Part shown: positions 54,301-63,886 of the stretch, piece by piece
How positions within the stretch are numbered: the stretch's first letter is position 1
Layout of the letters: the number at the start of each line of letters is the position of its first letter
DNA from: Conchocele bisecta
Lineage: Eukaryota > Mollusca > Bivalvia > Lucinida > Thyasiridae
Length of the DNA: 64,000 nucleotides
Direction of reading: 5' to 3'
NCBI GenBank assembly: GCA_029237695.1
Contig: CM055271.1
Span: forward strand, 29,976,695-30,040,694
Translations under genes and position numbers: made by a program
Notes under the pieces: generated by a model
Told to the model about the DNA's origin: nothing
Database searches by the model: none
The model's input: only the letters and a program-made list of their open reading frames with translations

Positions 54301-57300
54301 ACAATTATGGGTGCAGAACGTGATATGAACTAAGAAATATGTTAATGCGGACCTTCATTCTTATTTCAGATACTATCTACTTTCTTGCATTTCAGATATA
54401 CCATTTTCCATTTATAGGGCTCCAATATCTAACATACAAGCATCTTGCAAAACACAATCGTTACTTACATTGATAAGTATCTATGAGATAGCCGACATTG
54501 TCGTGGGTAAAGTAAGCACAACTGATTAACAATGGTCGATCCACTGAAAATGACATTTACAGCCTTGGTATTATTTAGTTCAAATTGCGGAGATCGAATT
54601 CGTACGATAGAGAAATAATGTATACACAAAATAAGGTTTAATAAGAGTTGTTGGTGTTTAATATGTTCATTTATGTGGACACAGATTACATGCCATACCA
54701 GTGGTTGTAAACAAGAAACGGATGTGCTACACGAAGACAAACTACCCACCGACATTTTATTGCGAAAATATGTCTATGGTGATTTAACATGGGGAAAGTT
54801 TTCCAATTTCAGAAATAGAGGACCGATTTTCAAAATGTAACTTGTTTTCTTAGTTAGATCATTTCGAAGCCATCTAGCTAGATTTCAGATTATGTTTTTC
54901 GAATCCTCCTCCAGGTTCTCCAAAATCTTTTTTCCCCATGTTAAATTCCCACAGAGAACTAATTTTTCGTAACAAAATCAACATTTTACCAAATTTCAAG
55001 AAATAAAAAGAAGGCTCATTCTCCAATTTTTATAAAATTTAATATTATGCAAAAATAATATTGTTTTTGCATTGTTTATATATGGCCGTAAAAATTTGTT
55101 TGTTTGTTTGTTTGTTTGTTTGTGTATTGGTGTTTAACGGACTATCCAAAGCTATGGTCATGTAAGGCCGGGCAAACGGGTTCGATCCCGTTTTAACCTG
55201 CTGCATTCGGGGAATATTTACATGGAGAACAAATATATTCAGCCCTGAAATTATAACATGACCTGGTGTCAGGTCCATATCACACCAAAGTCGCTTGGCC
55301 CCTTCCCCTAAAATAGGATTACGAATAATCGTAATACTCACATTAGGGTATTACATGATTCAACTGTCACATACAAAATGCCGAAGACGTATGCGAGGGC
55401 CAAACCAGGTCTCCAGTCGGAATTCCGTTAAGGATGAACCCCCGATCGTTAAATTACCCATCGCATTCTCCCACCTACAACCCACCCGTAAAATTTGGGA
55501 AGGTTTCGTGAAACAGACAGTAAGTAATACTAACACCGGGACGTGGAGAACACGAGGCGTCTATGGATGGGGGCATGCATTAACAAGATATAGACACAAC
55601 GAAGGAACTTAAAGAAATTTGTTTAATGCAAGAGTGTAAACTACGATAGGAAATGTATTTTTAAAGGAGACCGAGGAGGACAGGTAAACCAAAGTGTAAC
55701 TATTTAATTCCATATAAGCCATCCGTAACATTGGGTTTTGGACGAGGGGTGCACGTGCAATCTTTAGAGAGAAATTAAAATGTGTTAACGTACTGTCAGT
55801 ATACCACCTTCAGTCTATCGACGATGGAATAATGAGCGAACTACTAGCTTCAACGTTTTAGATAAATAGTACATGGTAATTTCAGACAAATAACGTATCA
55901 TAATGACTGTGTGATTTGTTTTACCCGAAAATATTCTGATTTTTCACGTTAAAGCATTTTATGAATGCAACACCCATAATGTATCCCGGCTCGTGTTTGG
56001 TCACATGTGCTACAAATAAATCAGGAGACAATTTTACCACGCCATTGTCGATGTCTAACATATGCTTCATCTGAAAAGGTACATGTATGTTACAAGCAGT
56101 TATGAATCGCAGCAAACGAACAACGGAATTGCAGTATTGCACATTGGTCTTTAATGTAATTAGAGGATTTTACATGAGTGATGATTTAAAATGATATTTA
56201 TTAAACGAGTTTACTGATTTCATAAGAAACGAGGCTATGTCGAGTTTCTTATGAAATCAGTCTACGATTTTAATAAATCTCATGTTATATCATCACATAT
56301 GTTAGATTTTACTTATTCCATAAATAGATCATCATACTTTGAAGTTGTATTGCTTATCCAGCATGTTTTCGGTAGCGGGTTCATTTGCATATTTATTACA
56401 CTAGTGCATTATGATTGTTATGACACAGTAAACTGTGAAAGTCAATCTTATGCATTAAATCATGATGTTTTTTTGTCAAATCTGGAATGTTCACTATTTA
56501 TACCAAATGCGCCGAATACATGGTAATAATACAATGTTCTGCTTTGTGAATGACGTTTCTTAGCAGTAATGTAGATTATACATTCCGTCATTATATTAGC
56601 GGCTACATTACATTCTGAAAGCAAGACCACCTTCATAGCATAACCTGAACACAGATGTAATGCACTGTAATACAATAATTCAAATCTGTTTGCTATCAGG
56701 GTAGCTCCAGATCAGAGGCTGCATTGGTCAGTTAAAATATATATTGGTCATATACTTCACGACAGGTAATCATGTTGAGAAAATATGAACACACGAATAC
56801 ATAAGACATGCTATTTTAGGAGGGGTTTTGCCGTCTGGTGATTTGGTGAATGTCTAGACATTTGGGCTCGCTGTATCTACGAATTTGAGATTGGAATAGC
56901 GCAAAAAACTGACAAAATCCTACTACAAACTATAAAACGAATAGACAGTAACCTTGGTAACGTGTAATATACTCTATCCAGGTGAAGATAAATACTACCA
57001 ATTGGTCATTCATTTCAACCATTTACTTCATAGAGTGCAGTAAGTGCATATCCTACAACAGTGCACAATGTGCACGAGAACACATCCATTTGTTACCAAT
57101 TAACAGAAAATAAAGCCAACACATACCTATTGCATACAATGGGTTTCGTAGCATAATAACACAAGATACTTAAATAATAAATAAACTTGGCTACAAAACA
57201 CATTAGTGATCAGTACAGATTCAATGTATGATGGTGTTGATATTTCGTTTTCTGATTTCAGAAGACAGAAGAAACTCAGAATTCATTTCACCGATTGATT

Positions 57301-60300
57301 GAGCTATCAAACGAAATCAGTAAACTCGTTTAATAAATACCATACCACATCATCGCACATGTAAGACCGCCTATTGCTACAATATGAGCAAACTATGATA
57401 ACATCGGTGCATGGCAGAGTACAAGACTTCAACATACTCTAGAGGTCAGAGAATATATACAAACCAAGACATATGACGCATACACGAAGAAATACAACGA
57501 ACAATCACGGTCTTAAAAGGGAACATACCATATATAAGGTACTACTTCATAAATAACTGCTCTATTAGTATAAATCACACACATGTTCATGTCATTGGAT
57601 CCAATGGCATTCACATGATGATACATGCAGCAGAGGATCTAAGTGAACTATATACAGCTATCTTTAATGTATAGGCGTGTCATCTACAATACATAATTAA
57701 CCTCATAGAATAACTACATTACGAAGCAGTAATACAATAAAACGAGTTAATACAAAAACGAGTCAAAACGAGCGTTCAAGAGACACGTTATGTGATTTTA
57801 AGAAGATATCTCATGAACAATATTTGAACATTTTATGATATCTTCCGTAAATGACGTAAAATTTGACGAAATGCTAAGTGCAAATGTGGAATAGAATTTG
57901 CTATGAAAATGAATTTCGTCAACATTCGCCGTTTCTGTAAATAAATATTTCATGACAAATCGCACATCCACAAAATTCACATGGCACGTCTCATATCCAG
58001 ATCTGACTCATTGTGGTATTGTAAGGCAGTTACCATCATACATCATTTGTAGCAACTATCGCTAATATATCCTGATACTTACGAGTATACTACTTCTATA
58101 TTCTATAAGTATACTTAGTCTTCTACTATACTATATCTTAAATATAATACACTGTCCATACGTGTATCCCAGTAATGTACAGGATTCTGACGTTGACAGA
58201 TTGAGACCCGGCGAATTCCACACAGCTATCTGTGAACTATGCATCGGAGTTTCCTTATTGCTGTAGACGATATCGCTGTATGTCTGACAAAAAATGGATT
58301 TTTGCCCTGTTGACAACTGTACACTAGATAAATAAGTACTATACGAGTATAAATATGGCAATACACACGCATACATTGTTCTAATGACGGTACTGACATG
58401 CTGTATTTAGTAAATGACGACTGATAAGTGATAAAAATGGAACTCTATCATATGTCGTGTTGTGTCAGTCATTGTAGTTAACACTTTACACATATGTATA
58501 CATAGTGTGACGCATAATTTCAATATTTCGCTAGTAGTACTACCATTCAAAGGAAACGTCGCAACATAAGTCATATGTGCATATACTAGATGTATACCTT
58601 TTTGTCACATCAGTTAAACACATTAACAAACTAACGGATGTATCGTTTTGCAGTCTAATATCTTAACTGTGAAACGATGCATATGTTCATGGCCAACACA
58701 AAATTATCGAAAAAGAGTCCGCGCAAATCATAAGGCTGTGTATGTTGCATCCATTGATCCATTATACCATGATTAAACCAAAAGTCGAAGTCCTCAGAAA
58801 AAAAACTAAACATATAAAACTCCGAAAAAATCGGTCGACATAATACAACAGTGTTTTTACTAGTACCTACCCATTACAAACAATGACGGCATCAAACGTC
58901 CCAGTTTCCACGTTGTCTGGCTGACTTACTGGGGAGTATGAGACTTTCCATTCTAGTTTGGTGGCCAGATTAACCGGCTCCACAATCCCCACCGAAGTCC
59001 CAAACTGCAAGTTGGCGGGAGTTAGTACATGTACATACATACGCTTTGACGACAACGTCGTCAAAGCTCCGTGACGTTTATATGCATGCAAGTGTCTTTA
59101 CATGATAATTGCATTGTCGTATTGCTACTCTCTGTGATAATAATGATGATCATGATGGGGCTGATGAATGACAGTGATGCTGCGATATCGTTGTATTCTA
59201 CAATTGGATTGACAGAAGTGACATGACTATATAATTGTGATATTGGTGTATTGTACTATAACAGAGAAATTGATGTGATACATGCATTGTGATATCCATA
59301 TATTATATTATCAGATTACTACTGAAGGTATTTCCATTACATTTATGAGCTTATGAGATAAGGTATTGATATCTCAGCCTCGTCACGCTATGGCATATTC
59401 TGCGATGAGATTACTATTGCAGTGTCTTGCATTGTTGCATTTATATTGTCGCATTTTGGTACTTCTAGTACAGATATGAGATGGAAGTGAATGTATTGGT
59501 ATTTACATTATATGATATTGTTATATCATACTACTATGACACTGCGGGTTAAGGATCAGGCATTGTAATCGTTATGGTGTGATATTGGTATTGCTATCGC
59601 ATGTATAGCATTGTCATTGGCGGTATTGAGTTATAGAAAGTCGTGGTTGTGTAAAGTAGTACAATGTAGCTATGTGCATTCGGATGAGTTGTTCATATTT
59701 GGAACCGGGTTTCTTTATAATTCCACGGGGTTGGTGTCTTGCGAGAGGTATGTCGCTTGTATGCTGTGTGTGAGTTTTCTATTGCAGTACTTCTTTCTCT
59801 TTGCCAACCCTCACTCAAGTGTAAGACTGGTACGCCCTGCATCCGCACCCCACTTCTCTGGTTTGTTTCTAGCAGATCTTTGGTCTCAAAGGCTCACATA
59901 TGATTTTAAGAAGATGATTAAAACCGTTACTTCCCTTTGCTCCAACGAATGTAGTGTGGTTGTTGTGGAGCACAGATTTGCTCTTCGAAGTACTGTCTTA
60001 GTAGTTATGTGTTATTATGTATTGTCCTATATAGCTGGTGACGGGGTCGTCATACTACTACTACTACTACACTTTATCAATGCACTCCCTTCGTTTGTGG
60101 CTTGAATTTGGTGTCGTCATAAATCCTTCTCGTCTTAATGTTATAATCAAAATATTTATTTTATTATTATTTTTTATTATTTTATTTCATGTACACTGTA
60201 TCTGTCTTTCATTTTAATTGTTGTTGTCTTTTTCGTCCATAATATGAATTCGTGCTTTTTATTGCCGTATATGTTTCTGCCTTTTGAAGCATGATGGCGA

Positions 60301-63300
60301 GGTAAGCAGATGTGGTCTGTTTTGTTCCAATACGGCACCCTTGCTGTTGTGTATTTGGGTATTGTACTACATTGCGATTAGTATTTTTCTGCTGGGAATG
60401 TTATTCTCTCGGTAGTTCATTGGGGAATAGTTGTTGTAGGGCTTTCGTTGAATTTACTTTACCTTTTATATATATTTCAGGTACTGATGTTTTCCTGTTG
60501 ACACAACTGGTCGTGGAATGCATGTTTGTGCCGGCCGCGTTGAAGGCCCCATCAACCACCACGTGTATGAATTTACTTGTATGAGTTTAGGTCAATACAT
60601 TCCGTTCCATACTATTCTATAATTGGAACTGCGTTGTGATGGCTGTTATGATGTTGCTGCTATAACCAAGGGAAGAGATGGTTGTGATAATTGAAGTCGT
60701 CTCGAATTTCAATTCAGCATGGAAATATACAACACACAAAGTTGATAGCCTGCCACACGTGTGCTTGGTGGCTGATGTATGCAACTGTGTTTAGACTGAG
60801 CAGAGACTGCATTTCTGTTCTTCGCATCAGCTTATGGAATGTGTTTGTTACATACATAATATAACACAATGATAAAACCGATGTCAATAAATATTTCCAC
60901 ATCAGGTTTCAGTAATACTTAGAGCATGGCTAGTCCGCATGTACGAGGATAAAATCCGCGAGCTTCAGCTCTAAGTAACGTAGACCCCCATACGAGTACC
61001 ATGTCTGGTTATCATAATAACTCGAGGACAAAAAAATACTGGCGAAGTGTGATAAATACACATGCATGTACATCTTACGTATTGCCGTTTATTTAAACAT
61101 ATCCATATTTTTCCTGTCACGCTGTCACGGATAATACGAAGTACCCAACGTACGCGCGTATGTTTCACACGTTTCACACGTTTCACACATTGTGTCGATT
61201 TTTAAGGTAACAGTGTAGTATCAATGTAGTAGATGACCTGCGTGTGACTATATGATTAATGTATACATGTATTATAGGGACGTTATATAACTCGAGTATT
61301 ACTAATTAATTACTGTATCATCGAAACACTTGAACGCACAACTTGGATTATATAAACCCGGATTAGATGAATTAATGATCGTAGGCTGGATATGATGGCA
61401 GGGTACAACAGTCGCGTAACTGAATACACCCATGGTTGATGACCGCCACCACCTATCTATGTGATAGCAAGATGAACATAATTTACAAAGCTAATTAATT
61501 TATCAAACTGAAATTCGATGCCTGTATTTCTTGCAACGTTTTGGAAATAAATTGTGCACACACATCAACGCTATTCATTAAGTATAGCAATGCATATGTG
61601 CTGGTCTGCAGTTAATATACGTACACACGTTTCTAAATATAAATGTCCGACAGAGGTTAACATGAACTATAGTGTGTTATTTGCATGCATGAATATGTCA
61701 AATGTATATTATGTAATACCAACCCATGCCTGTCATAGATGGTAATATAAACAGCCACTACTACAGTATGTCAGGTATACATATAGAGTGTATATGATAT
61801 ACTAATCTATGAGATGTCCTATAAGCAGACACATGTGTGTATATATATACATGTGTGATAATAGTGAGAAATAATTGGTATATGGTAGCGTAAACTTAAC
61901 TTATATAATATATCACTGCATGATGTAATATCTGGTATGATAGCCATACCAGTATACGAAGTTGCGGTAGTTACCTTTATATGTTTGTTGAGGTTGAAAT
62001 GATTGGCGTAGCTCTTTAGATAACTGGCGACGTTCTCGTGACGCACGAACGACGGCAGGTGTTTTGGGAAAGGATAATCGGGGAAGGCCATCGCTTCCTT
62101 CGGTAGGTTCGTGCTGGAAGCATACAGGGACAACGGGTTCGCTTCACTAAACTTCGTAAGACTAAGAAGTTCCCAAGTGCAAACTGTAATTTTAGAATTA
62201 CAGTTACACTGACAGCCGATATTGGAAAATGTTTTGTGCATGTGTTCACTTGTAAATAATGATGTATCTAGTATGTAAATGGAAATGGGAACCATTTTTA
62301 TCCCGTCAACGCCGTGAAACACGGTGCCGTGAAACATTTTTGATATCCTGTCAATACGATTTGGAGATGTGGCTGGGGTTATATCTTGCATTTTAAAGCT
62401 TTTTGTAATGTTGGCGGGATAAATAGAATAGTAGCTTAGTGCCGTGAATGGGAAAAATAGCTGGCGCGGCACGGAAACGGGATGTGCTCGGCAGAGCATC
62501 GCCCATCCCGTTTCCTCGGCCTTGCCAGATATTTTTTCCCATTCACGGCACTAACCTACTATTCTCTATATATTCATACAGACCAACTTGCAGGTGTTTG
62601 TGAGAAATATAGTTTAGAGCATCATACGGGTCAACATCACAAATCCACTAGTATTGAAACTAAAAAAAGTACAGATTGATAATATCAAGTTTATCATCAG
62701 GCTTGGCTCGGAGTGGGTTAACGCATCTTAAATTATGAAGCCGTCGTTGTACGTACAGTGAAACCTTTCTAAACCGGACACGCTGGGAGGTCCGCAGTGT
62801 CCATTTTAGAGACGTTCCACTGTAAATCATTTTAAGCAGTCAGTAACGCGTGAAACATCCTGAAGAAGCTGTCAGTGAACTATTGGCAAATTCATACATT
62901 TGCAGTTAAAATTAATGCGTCTATGAAAGAAAGGGGTTAACTTCACGCGAGACTTAGCCGCCTTCTTCCGCTGACAAATTAAGTTCTAAAGCAGTAATTG
63001 AGCTCACGTTCAATCATTACGCAGTAATAGAGTTCACGTAAAATCCTTAAGCAGTAATTGCACTTGCGTTAAATATGTGTACCATAATATAATTGAACTC
63101 ACGTTAAATTCTTATACATGCTGGAATGCACGGGAAGGCCGTGCTCATCCATGCCCGTCTTGTCCGTGTAGACCCAAGTCCCGCCAACTTGCTCCGATTG
63201 GCCGAATCCTTGTGCCTGAAACCGGGCCGGTCTCGCCGTTAGGTGGCGCAGTGCGCACAGTCCCGCCGCGCCGTTACCGATTACTGCCACTCTGGTTACC

Positions 63301-63302
63301 AT
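41817..63302 (-). CDS. flavin-containing monooxygenase (FMO GS-OX-like), six exons, intact
   Basis: Predicted to use FAD, NADPH and O2 to oxygenate nitrogen or sulfur atoms of small molecules. Spliced length is 1278 bases, 425 residues, normal for the short FMO class. Visible motifs are FAD-binding GNGAAG (residues 9-14), QVGGTWVY, the FMO signature FKGTVIHSHNY (174-184), NADPH-binding GAGASG (199-204) and CTGY (265-268). Exons (high to low coordinate): 63302-63103, 62113-61975, 59004-58871, 49765-49588, 46274-46152, 42320-41817. All five introns begin GT and end AG, and the phases agree. The start is the only ATG before the GxGxxG, in good context (AACCATGG). No hydrophobic C-terminal anchor, unlike vertebrate FMOs, so it is perhaps soluble. 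The exact substrate cannot be told. No frameshift or stop was found. Confidence 0.93.
42362..42480. repeat. foldback element in FMO intron 5
   Basis: GTGTATGTTGATATCAA..GGAATTCC pairs with GGAATTCC..TTGATATCAATATACAC around GAGGCTCGCCGAG. It starts 41 bases from exon 6. Confidence 0.8.
43089..43651 (-). pseudogene. LINE C-terminal fragment
   Basis: Reading downward: YRVRGWCQRLAAIYL and FYLVDPTC-like text in several frames, then HMLLRCPALHEVRKQTYPAF and YQLHLQRIKLLGL ending at 43089. The TH-LLxCPA phrase is typical of the cysteine/histidine tail of bivalve LINEs (from memory). At least two frameshifts. No reverse transcriptase core remains. Confidence 0.6.
43755..44041. repeat. G-run minisatellite
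   Basis: Units of about 35-70 bp: a run of 8-16 G followed by TCTCGGGATTTTCCAGG. At least six units. The G-runs could form quadruplexes. Exact run lengths are doubtful because homopolymers are error-prone. Confidence 0.85.
44471..44658. mobile_element. 188-bp foldback nested in MITE-1
   Basis: GGGCCCGGTTGTTCAAAACA and its inverse at the ends; the arms continue through AGTTAGCTTAACGGACTGTT with a partial internal duplication (GTTAAATCCTTAACTGAATG). Almost fully self-complementary. Confidence 0.88.
44777..45017. mobile_element. MITE-5 copy nested in MITE-1
   Basis: GGCCCGTTTCACTAAACTTC at the left, GAAGTTTAGTGAAACGGCC at the right, and the GCAGCCTATGTTCAATAAAT centre. Confidence 0.85.
45109..45849. 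other. intronic sequence without recognised features
   Basis: FMO intron 5. No tandem, inverted or coding structure was seen. Confidence 0.45.
45850..46042. mobile_element. MITE-5 copy lacking the left terminus
   Basis: Interior GGAATTTCAATTGATGGATT, centre CATAGGCTGCATATGCAGCC, right end TCGTACGAAGTTTAGAGAAA. It lies about 110 bases downstream of exon 5, in intron 5. Confidence 0.8.
46152..46274 (-). CDS. FMO exon 5
   Basis: Acceptor TCCGCAG|GTGG, donor CTGCAG|GTGACC; 41 codons. Encodes VVISHNYPRMKTPLPPNV and GGVVFKNGEKLQ. Less conserved but in register with exons 4 and 6. Confidence 0.9.
46478..46680 (-). pseudogene. LINE C-terminal tail in FMO intron 4
   Basis: HILLDCIDFADIRRKHFNV and GDFLTFLHETNLYREI, then a stop at 46478, match the usual end of bivalve LINE proteins (conserved HILLxC motif, from memory). 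It is cut off on its upstream side exactly where MITE-3 begins at 46681. Confidence 0.65.
46681..46982. mobile_element. MITE-3, 302-bp copy
   Basis: Ends TAGCCGATTTCAACAAAATT and GTGAAATCGGCTA. The centre ATTATCACAGCCATTTTGGCCG is diverged. Older than the 32727 and 35321 copies, to judge by mismatches between arms. Confidence 0.85.
46983..47294. other. intronic sequence without recognised features
   Basis: Spacer between MITE-3 and MITE-2 copies in FMO intron 4. Confidence 0.45.
47295..48122. mobile_element. MITE-2, 828-bp copy with a nested hairpin
   Basis: TTAA at 47291-47294 and 48123-48126. Ends AGGTATATGCCCACTCAGTA and TACTGAGTGGGCATGTGCCT. Longer than the other copies because of an insertion around 47600-47740. 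Confidence 0.85.
47631..47726. repeat. hairpin nested in MITE-2
   Basis: ATATACGTTCATCGAGTGGT..GTCCATATTT pairs with AAATATGGAC..ACCACGATATGAACATATAT; loop of about 16 bases. Confidence 0.8.
48123..48944. other. intronic sequence with a poly-C run
   Basis: Poly-C at 48311-48326 and a poly-A tract near 48556. No gene or terminal repeat. Confidence 0.5.
48945..49442. mobile_element. MITE-7, complete 498-bp foldback
   Basis: GTCTGTTTCACGAAATCATC at the left and GCAGGTTTCGTGAAACAGAC at the right. The arms carry AAGAATGAGCCTTCTTTTTA / AAAAAGAAGGCGCATTCTTA and TTATTACGAAAAATCGATTT / TGGTTTTCGTAATAAAATCA in mirror order. The reference copy of this family. Confidence 0.85.
49588..49765 (-). CDS. 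FMO exon 4
   Basis: Acceptor CGTTTAG|GCAT, donor AAGAAG|GTTGGA. Carries the FMO signature (FKGTVIHSHNYR) and the NADPH motif LGAGASGQDISLD. Confidence 0.93.
49851..50145. mobile_element. MITE-3, 295-bp copy
   Basis: Ends TGGCCGATTTAATCAAAATT and ATGTTGGTGAAATAGGCTA. The centre ATTATCACAGCC-AAAATGGCTGTGATAAT is almost perfect. It sits 86 bases before exon 4, close to its acceptor and branch region. Confidence 0.88.
50238..50309 (+). ncRNA. tRNA-like sequence (SINE head or tRNA pseudogene)
   Basis: GTTAGCTCAG (A-box-like) with a perfect GCTC/GAGC D-stem and a perfect B-box GGTTCGAGTCC. T-stem four of five pairs, anticodon stem with one mismatch and one G-T pair, acceptor with one mismatch. 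The base before the anticodon is C, not the T expected of working tRNAs. This favours a SINE head or a decayed tRNA. Confidence 0.45.
50518..50632. repeat. foldback element, 115 bp
   Basis: ATAAGGATGTGCGCTGTTTA..GTTATGAATA and TATTCATAAC..AACAGCGCACATCCTTAT are inverted arms of about 50 bp around GTGCGAGC. Confidence 0.88.
50640..52095. repeat. 39-bp tandem array with a higher-order repeat, in FMO intron 3
   Basis: About 37 units: GATGACATCGCTGTGTGGGT, CGTGGCTGG, then a variable GGGAGAGGG, GAAGAGGGG, GACAGGG or similar. A block of about a dozen units starting CTGATGTAGAGGGGATGACA occurs at about 51001 and again at about 51539, with matching unit variants in the same order (higher-order repeat). 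39 is a multiple of three, so all minus-strand frames show TAMSSPL- or HDPHSDV-like repeats; these are not proteins of the cell. Confidence 0.95.
52096..53206. other. intronic sequence without recognised features
   Basis: FMO intron 3. A+T-rich; no inverted ends, arrays or exons were seen. Confidence 0.45.
53207..53319. repeat. foldback element, 113 bp
   Basis: AATCTACTTTAGTTTTAAGT and ACTTACAACTAAAGTAGATT are inverted; the outer GGCCAGGGTA / CACTGGCT pair is weaker. Confidence 0.75.
53320..54764. other. intronic sequence without recognised features
   Basis: FMO intron 3. Nothing supported. Confidence 0.4.
54765..55513. mobile_element. MITE-7 copy split by a SINE
   Basis: Family interior (GTCTATGGTGATTTAACATG, TTCGTAACAAAATCAAC, AGAAGGCTCATTCTCC) to 55098, then resumes at 55486 and ends AAGGTTTCGTGAAACAGAC. 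The left terminus is missing. Confidence 0.75.
55099..55485 (-). mobile_element. SINE-like insertion with target-site duplication
   Basis: Flanked by CCGTAAAAATTTG (55086-55098) and CCGTAAAATTTG (55486-55497). At its left edge is (TTTG)n, which is a (CAAA)n tail on the minus strand. Interior phrases TTGGTGTTTAACGGACTATC and ACGGGTTCGATCCCGTT (B-box-like) recall a widespread mollusc SINE. It is about 387 bp, and both termini are clear from the duplication. Confidence 0.7.
55514..56173. other. intronic sequence without recognised features
   Basis: FMO intron 3. Nothing supported. Confidence 0.4.
56174..56300. repeat. foldback element, 127 bp
   Basis: GAGTGATGATTTAAAATGA..CTGATTTCATAAGAAACGA and TCGAGTTTCTTATGAAATCAG..TATATCATCACAT are inverted. 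Related half at about 57296-57360. Confidence 0.75.
56301..57135. other. intronic sequence without recognised features
   Basis: FMO intron 3. Nothing supported. Confidence 0.4.
57136..57197. repeat. segment shared with 36034-36094
   Basis: ATACAATGGGTTTCGTAGCA..ACACAAGATA..ATAAACTTGGCTA. Dispersed repeat of unknown class. Confidence 0.6.
57198..58870. other. intronic sequence
   Basis: Apart from the foldback-related half near 57296-57360 and AAGTATACTTAGTC-type inverted words near 58085-58130, nothing is recognised. Confidence 0.4.
58871..59004 (-). CDS. FMO exon 3
   Basis: Acceptor ACTTGCAG|TTTGGG, donor AATGG|GTAGGT. Encodes FGTSVGIVEPVN..WKVSYSP and FDAVIVCNG, the strand leading into the NADPH domain. 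Ends in phase 2. Confidence 0.92.
59100..61974. other. FMO intron 2, mostly featureless
   Basis: 59130-59640 is a cryptic, low-complexity stretch rich in GATATTG/TATTGC words. TTTCACACG is repeated three times at about 61157-61182. No exon or terminal repeat was seen. Confidence 0.45.
59611..60105 (+). other. 164-codon open frame of doubtful status
   Basis: The longest frame in FMO intron 2, on the opposite strand. It has cysteine- and leucine-rich stretches (LLQYFFLFANP, VVILLLLLHF) but no recognisable domain. T-rich sequence favours chance hydrophobic frames. No promoter or splice evidence. Most likely not a gene. Confidence 0.15.
61975..62113 (-). CDS. FMO exon 2
   Basis: Acceptor TTCCAG|CACG, donor ATAAAG|GTAACT. 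Encodes TNLPKEAMAFPDYPFP and SFVRHENVASYLKSYANHF, a conserved FMO segment. Immediately upstream, in intron 1, is a MITE-5 half (about 62130-62185). Confidence 0.93.
62130..62185. mobile_element. MITE-5 terminal fragment
   Basis: TTCGCTTCACTAAACTTCGT..AGACTAAGAAGTTCCCAAGT matches the family left end with changes. It lies 17 bases upstream of FMO exon 2 on the coding strand, so it supplies that acceptor's upstream sequence. Confidence 0.65.
62300..62572. mobile_element. MITE-4, complete copy in FMO intron 1
   Basis: ATCCCGTCAACGCCGTGAAA and GTTGGCGGGAT outer pair; inner hairpin GAATAGTAGCTTAGTGCCGT and ACGGCACTAACCTACTATTC. Very close to the 36138 copy. Confidence 0.85.
62756..62822. mobile_element. 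MITE-6, minimal 67-bp copy
   Basis: CAGTGAAACCTTTCTAAACC and ATTTTAGAGACGTTCCACTG ends with TA on both sides (62754-62755 and 62823-62824). Almost only the two termini remain. Confidence 0.75.
63103..63302 (-). CDS. FMO exon 1
   Basis: From ATG (63302) to TTTAAC|GTGAGT. Holds the FAD dinucleotide fold VAVIGNGAAGLCALRHL and the QVGGTWVY / HSSMYKNL conserved phrases. Ends in phase 2 and joins exon 2 to give NLTTNLPKE. Confidence 0.93.
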
Positions 63303-63345
63303 GGTTATCTGCTTGGATAGAAACGAATCTTTCATTCTATCACAC

Positions 63346-63355
63346 TTTATATATA
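63346..63355 (-). promoter_or_regulatory. TATA-like box of the FMO gene
   Basis: On the coding strand TATATATAAA lies 44-53 bases before the ATG at 63302. With a start about 30 bases downstream this would give a very short leader. Plausible by position and sequence only. Confidence 0.5.
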
Positions 63356-63516
63356 CTGTCATAAACCAAACAAAATACACATAATTGTGCAACTTATAGC
63401 TGAGATATGACCATACTGGATATCGGCATATATCATTTTGAATGTATACTACATGTAGTTACTTTCGTTGAAAAGAACGCTGACTTGTTTATGTTGCGTC
63501 ATTACACTGACGTCAT

Positions 63517-63716
63517 TCAGACATCCCCCTGATACGAATACCCGGGTTACAGCGGATTGAAAACTGACGTTTCATTGGGCGAACGGCGTCACATGTCATG
63601 ATGACGTTACTGACGTCATTCAGTAACGTCATCATGCCATGTGACGCCGTTCGACCAACGAAACGTCAGTTTTCAATCCGCTGTAACCCGGGTATTCGTA
63701 TCAGGGGAATGTCTGA
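63517..63716. mobile_element. 200-bp near-perfect palindrome upstream of the FMO promoter
   Basis: TCAGACATCCCCCTGATACG..GTTACAGCGG and its inverse at the right end, arms of about 97 bp with roughly four mismatches, apex CTGACGTCATTC with a 6-base loop. The apex contains TGACGTCA, a CRE-type site. It lies 160-370 bases upstream of the TATA-like box. Confidence 0.88.
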
Positions 63717-63833
63717 CACGGCATGATTTGAGTTAATCCTTAGACTGCTATCTAAATTATTTTGTCGTCCGCTGTTTATTTTTAGCATAAAAAACAGGCG
63801 TTGAGTGCACTTTAGAATAATTTACAACATGCC

Positions 63834-63886
63834 TTGACAGCACTTCAGAATCAGTTCCATTGGAAATGATTCTGAAGTGCTGTCAA
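63834..63886. repeat. 20-bp perfect hairpin
   Basis: TTGACAGCACTTCAGAATCA and its exact complement around a 13-base loop. Small foldback, family unknown. Confidence 0.9.

Noticed and set aside
61819..62499. A 226-codon frame taken as one protein
   Set aside because: Only 62113-61975 is FMO exon 2; the upstream part is MITE-4, MITE-5 and intron sequence, and the downstream part is beyond the donor site.
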